Source of the DNA: Vreelandella neptunia
GTDB lineage: Bacteria; Pseudomonadota; Gammaproteobacteria; Pseudomonadales; Halomonadaceae
Direction of reading: 5' to 3'
Length of the DNA: 64,000 bases
NCBI RefSeq assembly: GCF_000712975.1
Contig: NZ_JHQL01000007.1
Span: 1 to 64,000, forward strand
The notes under the pieces: model-generated
The model's input: only the letters and a program-made list of their open reading frames with translations
Database searches by the model: none
Told to the model about the DNA's origin: nothing
In this document: one piece after another, positions 43,496 through 53,593 of the stretch
Layout of the letters: every line of letters begins with the position of its first letter
Numbering within the stretch: position 1 is the first letter of the stretch
Made by a program: the position numbers and the translations under genes

Positions 43496-44827
43496 TTACG
43501 AATAACCCACTAACATGCTTGGTAGTCCCGTAATCAAGCTAGGGAAAAGCGCCATCAGTATACAAGCGAAGAGAATGATGATTACAAAGGGTACGACTGC
43601 TTTATAGAGATCAACAATTTCTACTCCTGGTGGTGCTACACCCTTTAAATAGAACAGTGCATAGCCAAAGGGTGGCGTTAGGAAGGAGGTTTGCAGCACT
43701 ACCGCTACCATGACGACGAACCACAGCACATCCACATCCATTTGTGCAATGATGGGCAGCATAATGGGGAAGCTTAGCAGCACGATGCCGGTCCAATCGA
43801 GGAACATACCGAGGATAAATACCAGGAACAGCATCAACAGTAGGGCACCAACAGTTCCGCCTGGAACGGCTAGTACAAAGTCACTAATCACCGTCATGCC
43901 GCCGCCAATCGAGAACACCCCGGTAAACGCTGTGGCCCCGACGAGCACTAGCATTACCATGGTTGTCGTTTTACCAGCTTCGATCAGTGTGTTGTAACAG
44001 GTAGACACCTTGCGGTCGCCGAAGATTAAAAACAGCAGGAAGGCGATAAATACACCAATAGCAGATGCTTCAGTGGCCGTTGCTACACCGGTAAACAGAG
44101 CCCCCAATACGCCGAGAATTAACGACATGGGTGGAACAACGTACTTACCCAGCATGATCAGCAGCTGTTTTGTGCTGACTTCTGCCCGTTCTGCCGCAGG
44201 CACTTTAGGGCCATAGCTGGGTTTTAGCCAGCAAATCACCAGCACGTATAGTGCATACATCACTCCCAGCATCAGGCCGGGAATCAACGCACCAGCAAAG
44301 AGTGCACCCACGGAGACAGGCGAATAGCTCGCCATCAAAATCAGCATAATGCTGGGGGGAATCAAAATGCCCAAGCAGCCGCTGGCCATGATAACGCCTG
44401 CGCTTAACTCTTTGTTATAGCCATATTTCAGCATTGGCACCAGGGCAATCATGCCCATAACGGCAATCGACGCGCCAACAATACCGGTGGTAGCTGCAAG
44501 TAATACAGATACAACGACCACGGTAAGGGCTAGTCCACCGCGAAGGTTCGCTAGCAGTAGCCGCATCGCATCAAACATTTTTTCGGTGACGCCCGAATCA
44601 TTAAGAAAGCGCGCCATCAAAATAAACAGCGGGATAGCCACTAATACATAGTTGTCCATAGCGTTGCCATAGACGTTGTTAATGATGATCCCCAGGGTGT
44701 TGATGCCAGGCCCTAAATATGCGCCGATGACTGCCATGCCACCCAGTACAAAAGCAAGCGGATGACCCATAAACAAGCCAACTAAAAGCCCACCAAACAT
44801 CACCAGCGTCAGTAGTTCTGCACTCAT
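43496..44827 (-). CDS. dctM: TRAP transporter, large permease
   Basis: 443 aa with about 12 membrane helices; sodium-coupled uptake of an organic acid. The start (LLTLVMFGGLLVGLFMGHPLAFVLGG) and GCLGILIPPSIMLILMA are DctM marks. It overlaps dctQ by 4 bp. The substrate is set by the DctP protein and is unknown. Confidence 0.93.
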   Translation of the reverse strand: MSAELLTLVMFGGLLVGLFMGHPLAFVLGGMAVIGAYLGPGINTLGIIINNVYGNAMDNYVLVAIPLFILMARFLNDSGVTEKMFDAMRLLLANLRGGLALTVVVVSVLLAATTGIVGASIAVMGMIALVPMLKYGYNKELSAGVIMASGCLGILIPPSIMLILMASYSPVSVGALFAGALIPGLMLGVMYALYVLVICWLKPSYGPKVPAAERAEVSTKQLLIMLGKYVVPPMSLILGVLGALFTGVATATEASAIGVFIAFLLFLIFGDRKVSTCYNTLIEAGKTTTMVMLVLVGATAFTGVFSIGGGMTVISDFVLAVPGGTVGALLLMLFLVFILGMFLDWTGIVLLSFPIMLPIIAQMDVDVLWFVVMVAVVLQTSFLTPPFGYALFYLKGVAPPGVEIVDLYKAVVPFVIIILFACILMALFPSLITGLPSMLVGYS

Positions 44828-45327
44828 GCGGATTTCTCCTCACGCAGTTGCATAATGGCGCGCAGAACGATAGCAACCGCCTGCAACAAAATAAGCACAG
44901 CAGCGACCACGATAACGCCTTTCACTGGGTACACCGGGATTGAGACCATACCGTAGGTCGTTTCGCCACGGCTAAACGAACGCTCAAAAAACCGCCAGCC
45001 ATAGGTCAGCAGCAGCCAGATGAACGGCACAAAGAAGATTAAATAGCCGAGCAGGTCTAGTACGGCCTGCTTTTTGCGTGATAGCAGACGCTTAATAACG
45101 TCGACTTCCACGTGGGCATGGTGACGTAACCCATAAGCGGCCATTAGCATAAAGTGCGCGCCAAACAGCATCTTGGTGACATCAAACGCCCAGTCGCTAG
45201 GGCGGCCAAAGAAGAAGCGCGACACGATGTCGTAAAGCACTATCAGAGTAATGATGGCAATTAACGGTGCGATGATGCGGCCCAGCAGCTCGTTAATTGC
45301 ATCGATCGCCTTGGCAATCGCATTCAT
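44824..45327 (-). CDS. dctQ: TRAP transporter, small permease
   Basis: 167 aa with four membrane helices and the DctQ plan (GRIIAPLIAIITLIVLYDIVSRFFF, then HAHVEVDVI). It joins DctM in the membrane complex. It lies 61 bp after dctP and overlaps dctM by 4 bp, so all three form one operon. Confidence 0.92.
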   Translation of the reverse strand: MNAIAKAIDAINELLGRIIAPLIAIITLIVLYDIVSRFFFGRPSDWAFDVTKMLFGAHFMLMAAYGLRHHAHVEVDVIKRLLSRKKQAVLDLLGYLIFFVPFIWLLLTYGWRFFERSFSRGETTYGMVSIPVYPVKGVIVVAAVLILLQAVAIVLRAIMQLREEKSA

Positions 45328-45388
45328 GGAAGGTCTCCGCAGCTAAGCACCAACCGCCCCAGCCGTGCTGGGGCAGTACTTGAACGCC

Positions 45389-46492
45389 TTATAGGCAGGC
45401 TTCGATCTCTTCCAGTGAAGGCAGGTTATCCATGGTGCGGCTCATGTTGAATGGCGCGGTAACATCCCGCCATGCTGCGTAGTCTTCTAGGTAGCTAATC
45501 ATGGAGTGGTAAACTTTTGCATGATCTGGGTGCTCACAAGCACCGCGAACGATCACTTCATTGGTAATTTCTTGAATGCGCGCCAGATCTTCTTCAGAGA
45601 ACTGGTTAATGGTGACGCCCGCATCAATAAACTTCCGCGTAGCCTCAGTAGACTCACGCTCTGACCAGGAAAGTGACCATGCCATGGTGGCTTCAGCGGC
45701 AGTTCTTAGCTTCGCTTGGGTCTCTTCAGACAGGGCGTCCCAGGAATCTTTGTTGATCATAACGCCGAAAACGCTCGCTGACTGGTGCCAACCAGGTGTC
45801 GCCCAGTAGTCGGCAACTTCGGCAAAGCCTGCGTTAAAGTCAACGCCTGGAGTAGAGAACTCACCGGCGTCGATCACGCCGCGTTCAATCGCTTGGTACA
45901 CTTCGCCACCGGCTAGCGTAACCTGCGAGCCACCTAACTCTTCGAGAACTCGGCCCTGGTCACGTCCAGATAGGCGCAAGCGCTTACCCTCAAGGTCTGC
46001 GATACTTTCGATTGGCGTACGGCCCATGAAGCCAGATTCATTGTTGGTAATACCGTAAGGCAAATACACCATATTGTATTGACCGTAGATCTCTTGGTAG
46101 AGCTCAAAACCGCCCCACTGCTGAATCCAGTTCAAGTAATCAACGCCATTAAATAAGCTAGTAGTGGTGGCAAGTGGAGAAAATGCCGGGTTCAAACCTG
46201 CCCAGTAGCCCGGCCAATCACCAGCAGCTTGAATAGCACCGGTTTCGGTAGCATCGAAGACTTCAGTGCCGGGCATTAGCGTGCCCCCAGCGCGGAAATT
46301 AATCTGTACCTCGTCGCCTGCCAGCTGGTTTACAAGCTCTGCCCAGTGCTGATCAATCTTAATCAGGTCGAGGTTTTCTGGCCAGGTAGTGGTCATTGTC
46401 CACTGTTCTTGCGCTTGAGCAGTAGAGGTGAGTGCGGCGAATGCGACACCAGCGGCGAGGCTAGTTAAGGCAAATTTAGTCATCTTTTTCAT
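45389..46492 (-). CDS. dctP: TRAP transporter, periplasmic solute receptor
   Basis: 367 aa from the ATG at 46492 (agga 8 bases upstream). The signal peptide is KKMTKFALTSLAAGVAFAAL with cleavage after AQA. DctP-fold marks are GRTPIESIADLEGKRLRLSG and the conserved Arg, and GGEVYQAIERGVIDAGEF. The sequence type resembles receptors for keto- or hydroxy-acids (TakP-like), but the ligand cannot be named. Confidence 0.9.
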   Translation of the reverse strand: MKKMTKFALTSLAAGVAFAALTSTAQAQEQWTMTTTWPENLDLIKIDQHWAELVNQLAGDEVQINFRAGGTLMPGTEVFDATETGAIQAAGDWPGYWAGLNPAFSPLATTTSLFNGVDYLNWIQQWGGFELYQEIYGQYNMVYLPYGITNNESGFMGRTPIESIADLEGKRLRLSGRDQGRVLEELGGSQVTLAGGEVYQAIERGVIDAGEFSTPGVDFNAGFAEVADYWATPGWHQSASVFGVMINKDSWDALSEETQAKLRTAAEATMAWSLSWSERESTEATRKFIDAGVTINQFSEEDLARIQEITNEVIVRGACEHPDHAKVYHSMISYLEDYAAWRDVTAPFNMSRTMDNLPSLEEIEACL

Positions 46493-46824
46493 TGCGAGTT
46501 TCCTGGTACTTTGGCGGTTGGCGTTATTAGTGTTCATTACCTGAAAGCAGGAAAGTGCAGCGGGTATGGCTTACGTTTACGTAAAGTAAATACCGCTAGA
46601 CTGCATCGCTAAGCTAGCACACTCCACCTACTGCAGCGCAATATCAGTAATCCAAAGAGTTTAACGTCCTATACGAAGCTTCTTTGAAAAATTAAAATCA
46701 TTAAAAACAGTTATTTGTATACTTTTTGATGCCTTTTTTGACCATATGGTTAGTTCTAAAAGCGTTGAAAATCACGCCAACCTACAACCAAAGTTGTAAG
46801 CAAAAGACATTCTAAGGAGATGCT
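46493..46824. other. Intergenic region dctP/tmcA
   Basis: About 330 bases between divergent genes. A perfect 10-bp palindrome tttacgtaaa (46576-46585) lies 84 bases before dctP inside a larger imperfect dyad (ggtat ... atacc) and may be an operator for the transporter. The rest is AT-rich with no gene; an aaggag site before 46825 serves tmcA. Confidence 0.4.
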
Positions 46825-49026
46825 ATGCGCGTGGGCTGCCGCGTTGAAAAACCAATGACGGTCATGAAGCAAGTATCGGCCTTGGATCATCATGCCGTCC
46901 GTCTGCAGCGCCGGCGCTGGCGGACACTGGTATGGCTCTACGGGCCACCTGAAAAGGCTCGCCACCAGGCGCAACGGCTATGGGACGTGCGAATGTGGCA
47001 GGCGCCGTTATGGGTGGGAGCTGAGCAAGAGACGTCGGTGTCGCCCTGTTTACCAGCCAGTAAAGCGCGCACACGGCTCGGTGCGGAACATCAGCTAGTT
47101 GTCCTAGATGCTAGTGGTAGCCAGGGATTAGATCCAGATGCGCTTGGAGCCTTGGCAGGCACCGTGAGTGCTGGTGGGTTATTGGTGATCATTACGCCAA
47201 GCCGCTGGGGTGAACAGCCTGATCCTGACTATGCCCGCTTTGCCGATTACCCGTGGCGCTGGGCTTCATTGAGCGCTCATTACCTTAAGCGGTTAGCGCT
47301 TCAACTGACGGGTGAGAGCACTATTGTTCGCTGGGAAGTTGACGGTCACCTCACGCTGCCCAAACTAGCTATTCGTGAATCGCGTGCGGCTCCGTTTGAT
47401 GACACAGACTGTTTAACTGCCGACCAGGCTCGTGCGGTAAATGCACTAGTAAAACTAAAGCGTCGCCGACCATTGGTTATTACTGCCGATCGAGGGCGGG
47501 GTAAAAGCGCTGCACTGGGGATTGCTTGTGCTCGCTTATTGAAGAAAAGCATTACGCAACTGGTAGTGACGGCACCTCGTCTTAGTTCAGTGGAAAGCCT
47601 ATTTGCGCGAGTGGTAGCGTTATGCCCGGAAGGCCAGCGTCTCAGCCACGCGCGGTTTGAACTGCCGAATGGTAGCTCGCTGTGTTTTCTTCCTCCTGAT
47701 GCGCTAAACGAACAAGTTCACCAAGCAGCGCTCGGCGGCAGTGGCAGCTATTTACTTGTCGATGAAGCGGCAGCTATTCCTGCGGCCTTGTTAGCCCAGT
47801 GGTTGGTTGCATTCCCCCGTATCGCGTTTGCCACCACCGTGCATGGTTATGAAGGTTCTGGGCGCGGCTTTGCACTACGTTTTCGCGAGGTGCTAAATAG
47901 CAAAGCACCCCAGTGGCGAGAGCTAGCTCTTGAAGCTCCTATTCGCTGGTCAGCGGGCGACCCTTTAGAAGCGACTATTCAAACGTTGCTGCTGCTCAAT
48001 GCTCCGCTACCTGAGGCTCAGTTACCTGAGTCACACGCTGGTACGGAGTGTCAGACCGTCTCTATTGCACTTGCTCAGGCTCAGTTAGCCAAGCAGCCTG
48101 AGTGCTTAGCAAAACTGTTTGGCTTGCTAGTGCAGTCCCACTATCGCACCACGCCCAGTGATTTACGCCAACTGTTGGATGGCCCTGGCACCGCTATTCG
48201 CACAATCATCGCATCAAAAGAGCCTCAGGCCGTTTTGGTGACTCGGGAAGAAGGTGACTTTAATGCTGCACTTGCTGAGCAGGTGGCTCGTGGTGAGCGG
48301 CGTCCTCAAGGTCATCTACTGGCCCAGTCGTTAGCGGCTCACAGTGGCAGTCGTGAGGCGTTAACCTCTCGCTGGCGGCGGGTAGCGCGCATTGCTACTC
48401 ATCCAGAGCGGCGCCGTGAAGGATTAGGGCGTTGGTTGTTAGAAGACGATATAGCCGATGCTAGCCAGCAAGGGGTCGCGCTTTACGGGGCTACCTTTGG
48501 TGCCGAAGCCTCGTTGCTTCGCTTTTGGTTGGCGCTCGGTTTCGTACCTGTTCGCTTAGGTATCACCCGAGAAGCGGCGACCGGCGAGTACGCCATTATG
48601 GTGGCGCGAGCGCTGACAAGCGAAGGGCAAGCAGTGCTGACGTCTCTGCATGACTCTTTTGCGGCCTCGTTGATAACGCTATTAGCCTTTGAGTTAGCGA
48701 CACTGCCCGCACCGATCGTCGCGTTACTGTTGCCGTCCTTGCCTCGTTTACCGCTTAGCAGCACTGATACTCAGGCAGTAGAAGATGTGGCGTATGGGCA
48801 CCGTGACCCTGCATTGGCAAGAACGTCGCTTCAGGCGCTGGCCAGAGAGGCTAGCCATTGGTTATTAGGACAAGAGGTGCAAATAGCCCACCAACAGCTG
48901 ATTGCCTGGGCCTTTCAAAACCAGCCGTTAGCGAAAGCACACGGCGAGTCAGTGCGGCTAATTCGTCGTGCGACTCAACAAATTATTGAACAGCGCACGC
49001 TTTTCCCCAGTAGCTCAGGCGGGTAA
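46825..49026 (+). CDS. tmcA: tRNA(Met) cytidine acetyltransferase
   Basis: 733 aa. It makes N4-acetylcytidine at the wobble position of elongator tRNA-Met using acetyl-CoA and ATP. An N-terminal DUF1726-type domain is followed by a RecD-like ATPase (Walker A TADRGRGKSAALG, Walker B LLVDEAAAIPAAL), a GNAT domain (RIATHPERRREGLGRWLL) and a C-terminal tRNA-binding part. ATG 46825 has taaggag at proper spacing. Confidence 0.93.
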   Translation: MRVGCRVEKPMTVMKQVSALDHHAVRLQRRRWRTLVWLYGPPEKARHQAQRLWDVRMWQAPLWVGAEQETSVSPCLPASKARTRLGAEHQLVVLDASGSQGLDPDALGALAGTVSAGGLLVIITPSRWGEQPDPDYARFADYPWRWASLSAHYLKRLALQLTGESTIVRWEVDGHLTLPKLAIRESRAAPFDDTDCLTADQARAVNALVKLKRRRPLVITADRGRGKSAALGIACARLLKKSITQLVVTAPRLSSVESLFARVVALCPEGQRLSHARFELPNGSSLCFLPPDALNEQVHQAALGGSGSYLLVDEAAAIPAALLAQWLVAFPRIAFATTVHGYEGSGRGFALRFREVLNSKAPQWRELALEAPIRWSAGDPLEATIQTLLLLNAPLPEAQLPESHAGTECQTVSIALAQAQLAKQPECLAKLFGLLVQSHYRTTPSDLRQLLDGPGTAIRTIIASKEPQAVLVTREEGDFNAALAEQVARGERRPQGHLLAQSLAAHSGSREALTSRWRRVARIATHPERRREGLGRWLLEDDIADASQQGVALYGATFGAEASLLRFWLALGFVPVRLGITREAATGEYAIMVARALTSEGQAVLTSLHDSFAASLITLLAFELATLPAPIVALLLPSLPRLPLSSTDTQAVEDVAYGHRDPALARTSLQALAREASHWLLGQEVQIAHQQLIAWAFQNQPLAKAHGESVRLIRRATQQIIEQRTLFPSSSGG

Positions 49027-49058
49027 AGTAAACTGGTTATCGATAATGAAGAGTTTCC

Positions 49059-50522
49059 ATGAACGCACATCTAGAAGCCCTCGAGCCACGTTTAGTGTGG
49101 CAGCACTTTCGCACACTATGTAATACGCCACGCCCCTCTGGCCATGAAGCCGCGCTAGTGGCGACGCTAGAGGCCTGGGCTGATTCCCAGGGGCTATCCC
49201 ACGACCGGGATGCTTTTGGCAACCTGCGCATTTGTAAGCCCGCCACGTCCGGCTGTGAAAGCGCGCCAGGCATCGTGTTGCAGGGCCATCTAGATATGGT
49301 GGCGCAAGCTAACGTTGGGCATGACCACGATTTTACCCGTGACCCTATTCAGACGTATGAAAAAGAGGGTTGGTTATTTGCTGATGGCACCACACTAGGG
49401 GCTGATAATGGCCTTGGGGTGGCAGCCATACTCGCTGTTTTAGAAGATCCAGAGCTTACTCATGGTCCTTTAGAAGCGCTGTTTACGCTAGAGGAAGAGA
49501 CCTCTATGGGCGGCGCGCTCAATCTCGCCGAGAACTGGCTGGAAGGGTCGTTGCTACTCAATTTAGACAGCGAAGATCGCGGCCAAGTGTATATTGGTTG
49601 TGCGGGTGGTGCTGATGTAGTGGTGAATGCGCAACTTCCCACTACCGTCCTACAAGAAGATGAACAAGTGATCTCGCTGGCGCTGACCGGCTTGAAAGGC
49701 GGGCACTCAGGGATGGATATTGATAAGCCTCTGGGTAACGCGAACCGTTTGCTAGTCCGCGTGCTGTGGGCATTGGAAACCTTTGGTGTGCGGCTGATTA
49801 GTTACCAGGGGGGCACGCTGCGTAATGCCATCCCCCGTGAGGCGTTTGCACAAGTTGCTCTGCCTGCTGATGAAGTTAACGCGGCGTTGGGGATGGTGGA
49901 AGCGCTTGCCGATACACTGAAAACTGAATTGGGCAGTGGCGATAGCAATATGGCGCTCATTGCGGAGCGAGTGGAGCTGGCTGACGCTGAACCGTTAACG
50001 CGGGACGCCAGTGCGATGCTGCTGGCTGCGCTGCATGCAGTCCCTTGTGGGGTTGAGCGCATGAGTGCGGATGTGCCGGGGGTAGTGGAAACCTCGAACA
50101 ATTTGGGTGTATTAAGCGTGGAAAACGGTCGTTTCCATCTTTGTGCACTGGTGCGTTCATTGCATGACAGTGCCACTGACGCGATGTCGAGTCGTTTTCA
50201 GGCGCTGTTTGGCCTGATGGGCGCTAGAGTAAAAGTGGAAAATGGCTACCCCGGCTGGGCACCCAATCCACAAAGCCCCTTGCTTGCTATTTTTAACACT
50301 CGGCATGCTGCATTAATGGGCCGCGAACCCGAGGTTAAGGTGATTCATGCAGGCCTTGAATGTGGCATTTTAGGAAGTAAATACCCACATTTAGACATGA
50401 TTTCGTTTGGCCCTCTGATTCGCGGCGCGCATTCGCCAGACGAGCGAGTAGAAATTGAATCGGTAGCAGAGTTCTGGGAGATGTTGCGCGATTTCATTGA
50501 AACGTTGGCGAAGTCTCGTTAG
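49059..50522 (+). CDS. pepD: Aminoacyl-histidine dipeptidase (PepD)
   Basis: 487 aa, M20 family di-zinc peptidase that cleaves Xaa-His dipeptides such as carnosine. Metal ligands are visible in VLQGHLDMV (His), GADNGLGVAA (bridging Asp), LEEETSMGGA (Glu-Glu), LDSEDRG (Asp) and IHAGLECG (His). A lid domain is inserted between the halves. A clear terminator follows. Confidence 0.94.
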   Translation: MNAHLEALEPRLVWQHFRTLCNTPRPSGHEAALVATLEAWADSQGLSHDRDAFGNLRICKPATSGCESAPGIVLQGHLDMVAQANVGHDHDFTRDPIQTYEKEGWLFADGTTLGADNGLGVAAILAVLEDPELTHGPLEALFTLEEETSMGGALNLAENWLEGSLLLNLDSEDRGQVYIGCAGGADVVVNAQLPTTVLQEDEQVISLALTGLKGGHSGMDIDKPLGNANRLLVRVLWALETFGVRLISYQGGTLRNAIPREAFAQVALPADEVNAALGMVEALADTLKTELGSGDSNMALIAERVELADAEPLTRDASAMLLAALHAVPCGVERMSADVPGVVETSNNLGVLSVENGRFHLCALVRSLHDSATDAMSSRFQALFGLMGARVKVENGYPGWAPNPQSPLLAIFNTRHAALMGREPEVKVIHAGLECGILGSKYPHLDMISFGPLIRGAHSPDERVEIESVAEFWEMLRDFIETLAKSR

Positions 50523-50533
50523 ACAAATCACCA

Positions 50534-50567
50534 CAAAAAAACGGCACCGCTATGGGTGCCGTTTTTG
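50534..50567. terminator. Terminator, pepD/dps
   Basis: aaaaacggcacc pairs with ggtgccgttttt around gctatg. A-run and T-run flank it, so it can serve both convergent genes. Confidence 0.88.
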
Positions 50568-50626
50568 ATAGTGCTTACCTGATGCTCACGTCAGCCGTCA
50601 GCAAGGTAAACATCGTAAACATCGCA

Positions 50627-51103
50627 TTATTTGCTCAGGTAAGCGTTGAGCATCCATACGGTTTTTTCCTGCTCGCGAATGTAGTCACCAGCTTGCGCAG
50701 CGGTGCCTTCATCGTCAGCATCCGACGCAATTGCTAGCAATTCCCGCTGTAATTCAATCAGTGTTTGATAACCGGTGAGTACGCCTTTTACGCAGGTTTG
50801 GCCATCATGAACGTCTTTATCTTCTTCAATACGCGAAATTTTTACATAGTCGCTATACGCATGAATGGGCTTGTGGCCGAGCGTTAAAATTCGCTCCGCC
50901 ACTTCGTCGACTTTAGTCAGCAGATCCGTATAAAACTCTTCGAACTTGGCATGTAGCTCAAAAAAATCGCTGCCTCTAACGTTCCAATGGTAGCCACGAA
51001 CGTTCATATAGAAAATCTGGTAATTGGCCAGCAGGTGATTCAATTTTTCAGCCAACTGGCTTGCACTGCCTTCGTGTAAGCCGATGCTATTTGTATCACT
51101 CAT
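50627..51103 (-). CDS. dps: Dps-family DNA-protecting ferritin
   Basis: 158 aa from the ATG at 51103 (ggaggagc 8 bases upstream). The ferroxidase motif HWNVRGSDFFELHAKFEE and the downstream DEVAERI are intact. Dps dodecamers oxidise and store iron with peroxide and protect DNA in stationary phase. The N-terminus has few basic residues, so tight DNA binding is uncertain. Confidence 0.93.
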   Translation of the reverse strand: MSDTNSIGLHEGSASQLAEKLNHLLANYQIFYMNVRGYHWNVRGSDFFELHAKFEEFYTDLLTKVDEVAERILTLGHKPIHAYSDYVKISRIEEDKDVHDGQTCVKGVLTGYQTLIELQRELLAIASDADDEGTAAQAGDYIREQEKTVWMLNAYLSK

Positions 51104-51379
51104 ATCGTGCTCCTCCATGGTGGTAGCCGCGCTAAAAACAGTACGGTTATCAAATCGTTTGATTTAGCTTAAGACGCTTAGTGGGCGTTGCAAAACAAGT
51201 TTTCTGCATCGCGTCAATAGCGTCATAACATTACCTTGGCGGTGAGCTGGCGACGGCTGACTCATCGCTGACGCAACGTAGTACAGTACTGATATGCCGC
51301 TGAATGTGCGTCTAATAAAAGAGATATAGGCGCTAAGTTAGTTTTTCAAGGGGAGATGTGTTTTCAAGGGGCGGCTGGC

Positions 51380-52510
51380 TTACCGAGCAAGCCAAAGTCT
51401 TGTAATACTCTCACAGCGGTCAGCAAGCAACTCTGCAGTACGTGGTAGGGCGTCTTCAAGCGCCATTGGACCATCGGCAAGGGCAAATGCGGCAGTAACA
51501 CCCTCTTCTAAACACGCCTGCCAGCCATCACCTAGGCTACCGGCCAGCACAATGACGGGCTTGCCATGGCGCTTGGCAAGCCGCGCAACGCCAATGGGCG
51601 TTTTACCCGAAAGGCTTTGGCCATCGAGACGACCTTCTCCAGTAATGATTAGGTCAACGTTAGGAAGCAGGCTGGGAAGCTTGGCCTGCTGCATAATCAT
51701 CTCAATGCCTGGCGTAAGGGTGGCGTTAAGAAAGCAGCGAGCAGCAAACCCCATACCACCCGCCGCTCCTGCACCTGCTAATTCTTTCTCATCGCGACCC
51801 AACACTTGGGCGCTTAGGTCAGCAAAATGGCCAATTGCGCGGTCAAGGGTGTCGACATCATCAGGTGATGCGCCTTTTTGCGGGCCAAAGACAGCGCTCG
51901 CCCCACGAGGCCCTAATAGGGGGTTATCGACATCCACGGCGGCTTCAACCTCTAGGTTGTTTAAACGCGGATCTAGCGTGGAAAGGTCGAGCGTTGCAAG
52001 CTGCTGGAGTGCTGCGCCACCGGGAGGAAGCGAATCGCCGTTCTTATCTACTAATTTGGCTCCCAGTGCTTGGAGCATGCCTGCTCCTGCGTCATTGGTA
52101 GCACTACCACCTAAAAAAAGCAGCGCCCTCGTGGCACCAGCGTCCAGCGCTGCGAGAAACAATTCTCCGACGCCGTAAGTGGTGGTATGCAGGGCATTAC
52201 GTTGGTGAGTGGTTAGGTGCTGCAGCCCACTGGCTTCTGCCAGCTCGATAAACGCGGTACGCTGCTCGCTTAGCCAGCCCCAAGATGCTTGTCGCGGCCG
52301 CCCCAAGGCATCTTGTACGGTTAGCTGACAGCGTTCGGCGTTGGTGGCGGCAATAAGCGCTTCCAAGCTGCCTTCGCCGCCATCGGCCAGCGGGCAAAGG
52401 TTAATCGTGGCGGTTGGCGCAGCCCGCTGAATACCGCTTGCCATGGCGCTTGCCGCTTGTTCAGCGCTAAGCGCATCTTTAAAACTATCGGGGCAAAGCA
52501 GAACATTCAT
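51380..52510 (-). CDS. Glycerate kinase
   Basis: 376 aa, GarK/GlxK family (type II glycerate kinase). It phosphorylates glycerate, giving 2-phosphoglycerate in most members of this family. The N-terminus VLLCPDSFKDALSAEQAASAM, the ADGGEGS loop, LGGSATNDAGAG and VDLIITGEGRLDGQS are conserved. No glyoxylate or tartronate genes are adjacent, so the pathway is open. Confidence 0.92.
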   Translation of the reverse strand: MNVLLCPDSFKDALSAEQAASAMASGIQRAAPTATINLCPLADGGEGSLEALIAATNAERCQLTVQDALGRPRQASWGWLSEQRTAFIELAEASGLQHLTTHQRNALHTTTYGVGELFLAALDAGATRALLFLGGSATNDAGAGMLQALGAKLVDKNGDSLPPGGAALQQLATLDLSTLDPRLNNLEVEAAVDVDNPLLGPRGASAVFGPQKGASPDDVDTLDRAIGHFADLSAQVLGRDEKELAGAGAAGGMGFAARCFLNATLTPGIEMIMQQAKLPSLLPNVDLIITGEGRLDGQSLSGKTPIGVARLAKRHGKPVIVLAGSLGDGWQACLEEGVTAAFALADGPMALEDALPRTAELLADRCESITRLWLAR

Positions 52511-52640
52511 CGCACAGCCTCCTTAATGCGTTGTCATAACTATTTGTCGTAGTTTTTTATCATTTATCTTAATGGTTGCCAGCGAGCTTAGCGCGGCGTT
52601 CGATGACACACCAGCCGCCACTGGGGCGAGAGGATCACTC

Positions 52641-53219
52641 ATGAAGGCAATACTACCGATTAGCATGACGTGCTTGTTACTAGTGACAGGCTGCCAAACA
52701 GTGCCTGAGCGCCTTCCTCAAGCGGAGCCAGCCCCTTCGGCAGCCTGCTATTTTCCAAGCGATCAGCCTAGTCAAAAGACTCCATCGTTGGAGGTGCTGA
52801 CACAAAGTATTGGCGTATTGGAAACATGGGGTTTTGAGCTTGAAACTACTGACACCGATCTAGGGCTTGTGACCGCTAGTCGGCAGCGAGATTTAATTGG
52901 TTACTATGACCCTTATGATAACGACTTTGGGTATGGGCGAAACATGCGGGTATTTGGTGGCTTCGGTTTGGGGCGCGGTGGTTCAAGCATTGGGCTGGGG
53001 ATTGGTGGTGGGTTTGGAGCTGGTTTCCGGCACCAACCCGTCGAAGTAGAGCGAGTGTCGCTACTGGCTCGCGATGGCTATATCCGGCTTTCACGAGATA
53101 TTCGTCGCTTTGACCACTTAGGGGATCTGCGTGAATCTTACAGCGCGAGCAATGATGATTTTTGTCAGCGTTTCCAAACTGCGTTTAAGCAAGCAGCAGC
53201 TACCCCGGGGGCGTTATGA
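52641..53219 (+). CDS. Hypothetical lipoprotein (Gly-rich)
   Basis: 192 aa from the ATG at 52641, which opens a lipoprotein signal (LPISMTCLLLVTGC). It has a helical N-terminal domain, a Gly-rich middle (GGFGLGRGGSSIGLGIGG), then a strand-rich part with YIRLSRDIRRFDHLGDL. The rest resembles the next gene product in plan (YIRLSRD versus GYIVRHADL), suggesting related domains. No family recognised. First of four metal-related genes; it overlaps the next by 4 bp. Confidence 0.75.
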   Translation: MKAILPISMTCLLLVTGCQTVPERLPQAEPAPSAACYFPSDQPSQKTPSLEVLTQSIGVLETWGFELETTDTDLGLVTASRQRDLIGYYDPYDNDFGYGRNMRVFGGFGLGRGGSSIGLGIGGGFGAGFRHQPVEVERVSLLARDGYIRLSRDIRRFDHLGDLRESYSASNDDFCQRFQTAFKQAAATPGAL

Positions 53220-53593
53220 AACCACTACGTAAGCACTTCTTTTTAACGGCCACCGCGCTACTCATGACTATTACGCTGGCAGGCTGTGCAACGACACAGC
53301 CACTAGAGCCGCGAGAGCTACGTTACAACGCTTCCCCAGAGCAAACGTTCCGCGAAGCCATTGAGTTAATGATGGAGCAGGGCTATATCGTGCGGCACGC
53401 TGATTTAGCGCTAGGGCGCGCAGAGGCAACGCTAGCCCGCTGGCCTGAGTATCGCCTGCAACTACAGGTAAGTGAGGTGGCTGGTGGTAGCTATGTCAGC
53501 TTATCGGCGTTGCGTGGGAATCAGCCACTGCCACCGCGTGTATTAGATCCTTGGTTGGTTGAGCTGCAACATAAATTAGGAGAATTGCCGTGA
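53216..53593 (+). CDS. Hypothetical lipoprotein
   Basis: 125 aa with lipobox ITLAGC and mature start ATTQPLEPRELRYN. One compact domain (SPEQTFREAIELMMEQGYIV ... LQVSEVAGGSYVSLSAL) resembles small periplasmic ligand-binding folds, but I cannot name it. Start overlaps the upstream gene (ATGA) and its stop overlaps the DUF1007 gene (GTGA), so the genes are translated as a unit. Confidence 0.75.
   Translation: MKPLRKHFFLTATALLMTITLAGCATTQPLEPRELRYNASPEQTFREAIELMMEQGYIVRHADLALGRAEATLARWPEYRLQLQVSEVAGGSYVSLSALRGNQPLPPRVLDPWLVELQHKLGELP

Noticed and set aside
49802..50176. 124-codon minus-strand frame
   Set aside because: Antisense to pepD, with biased Ser/Ala composition and no supporting signals.
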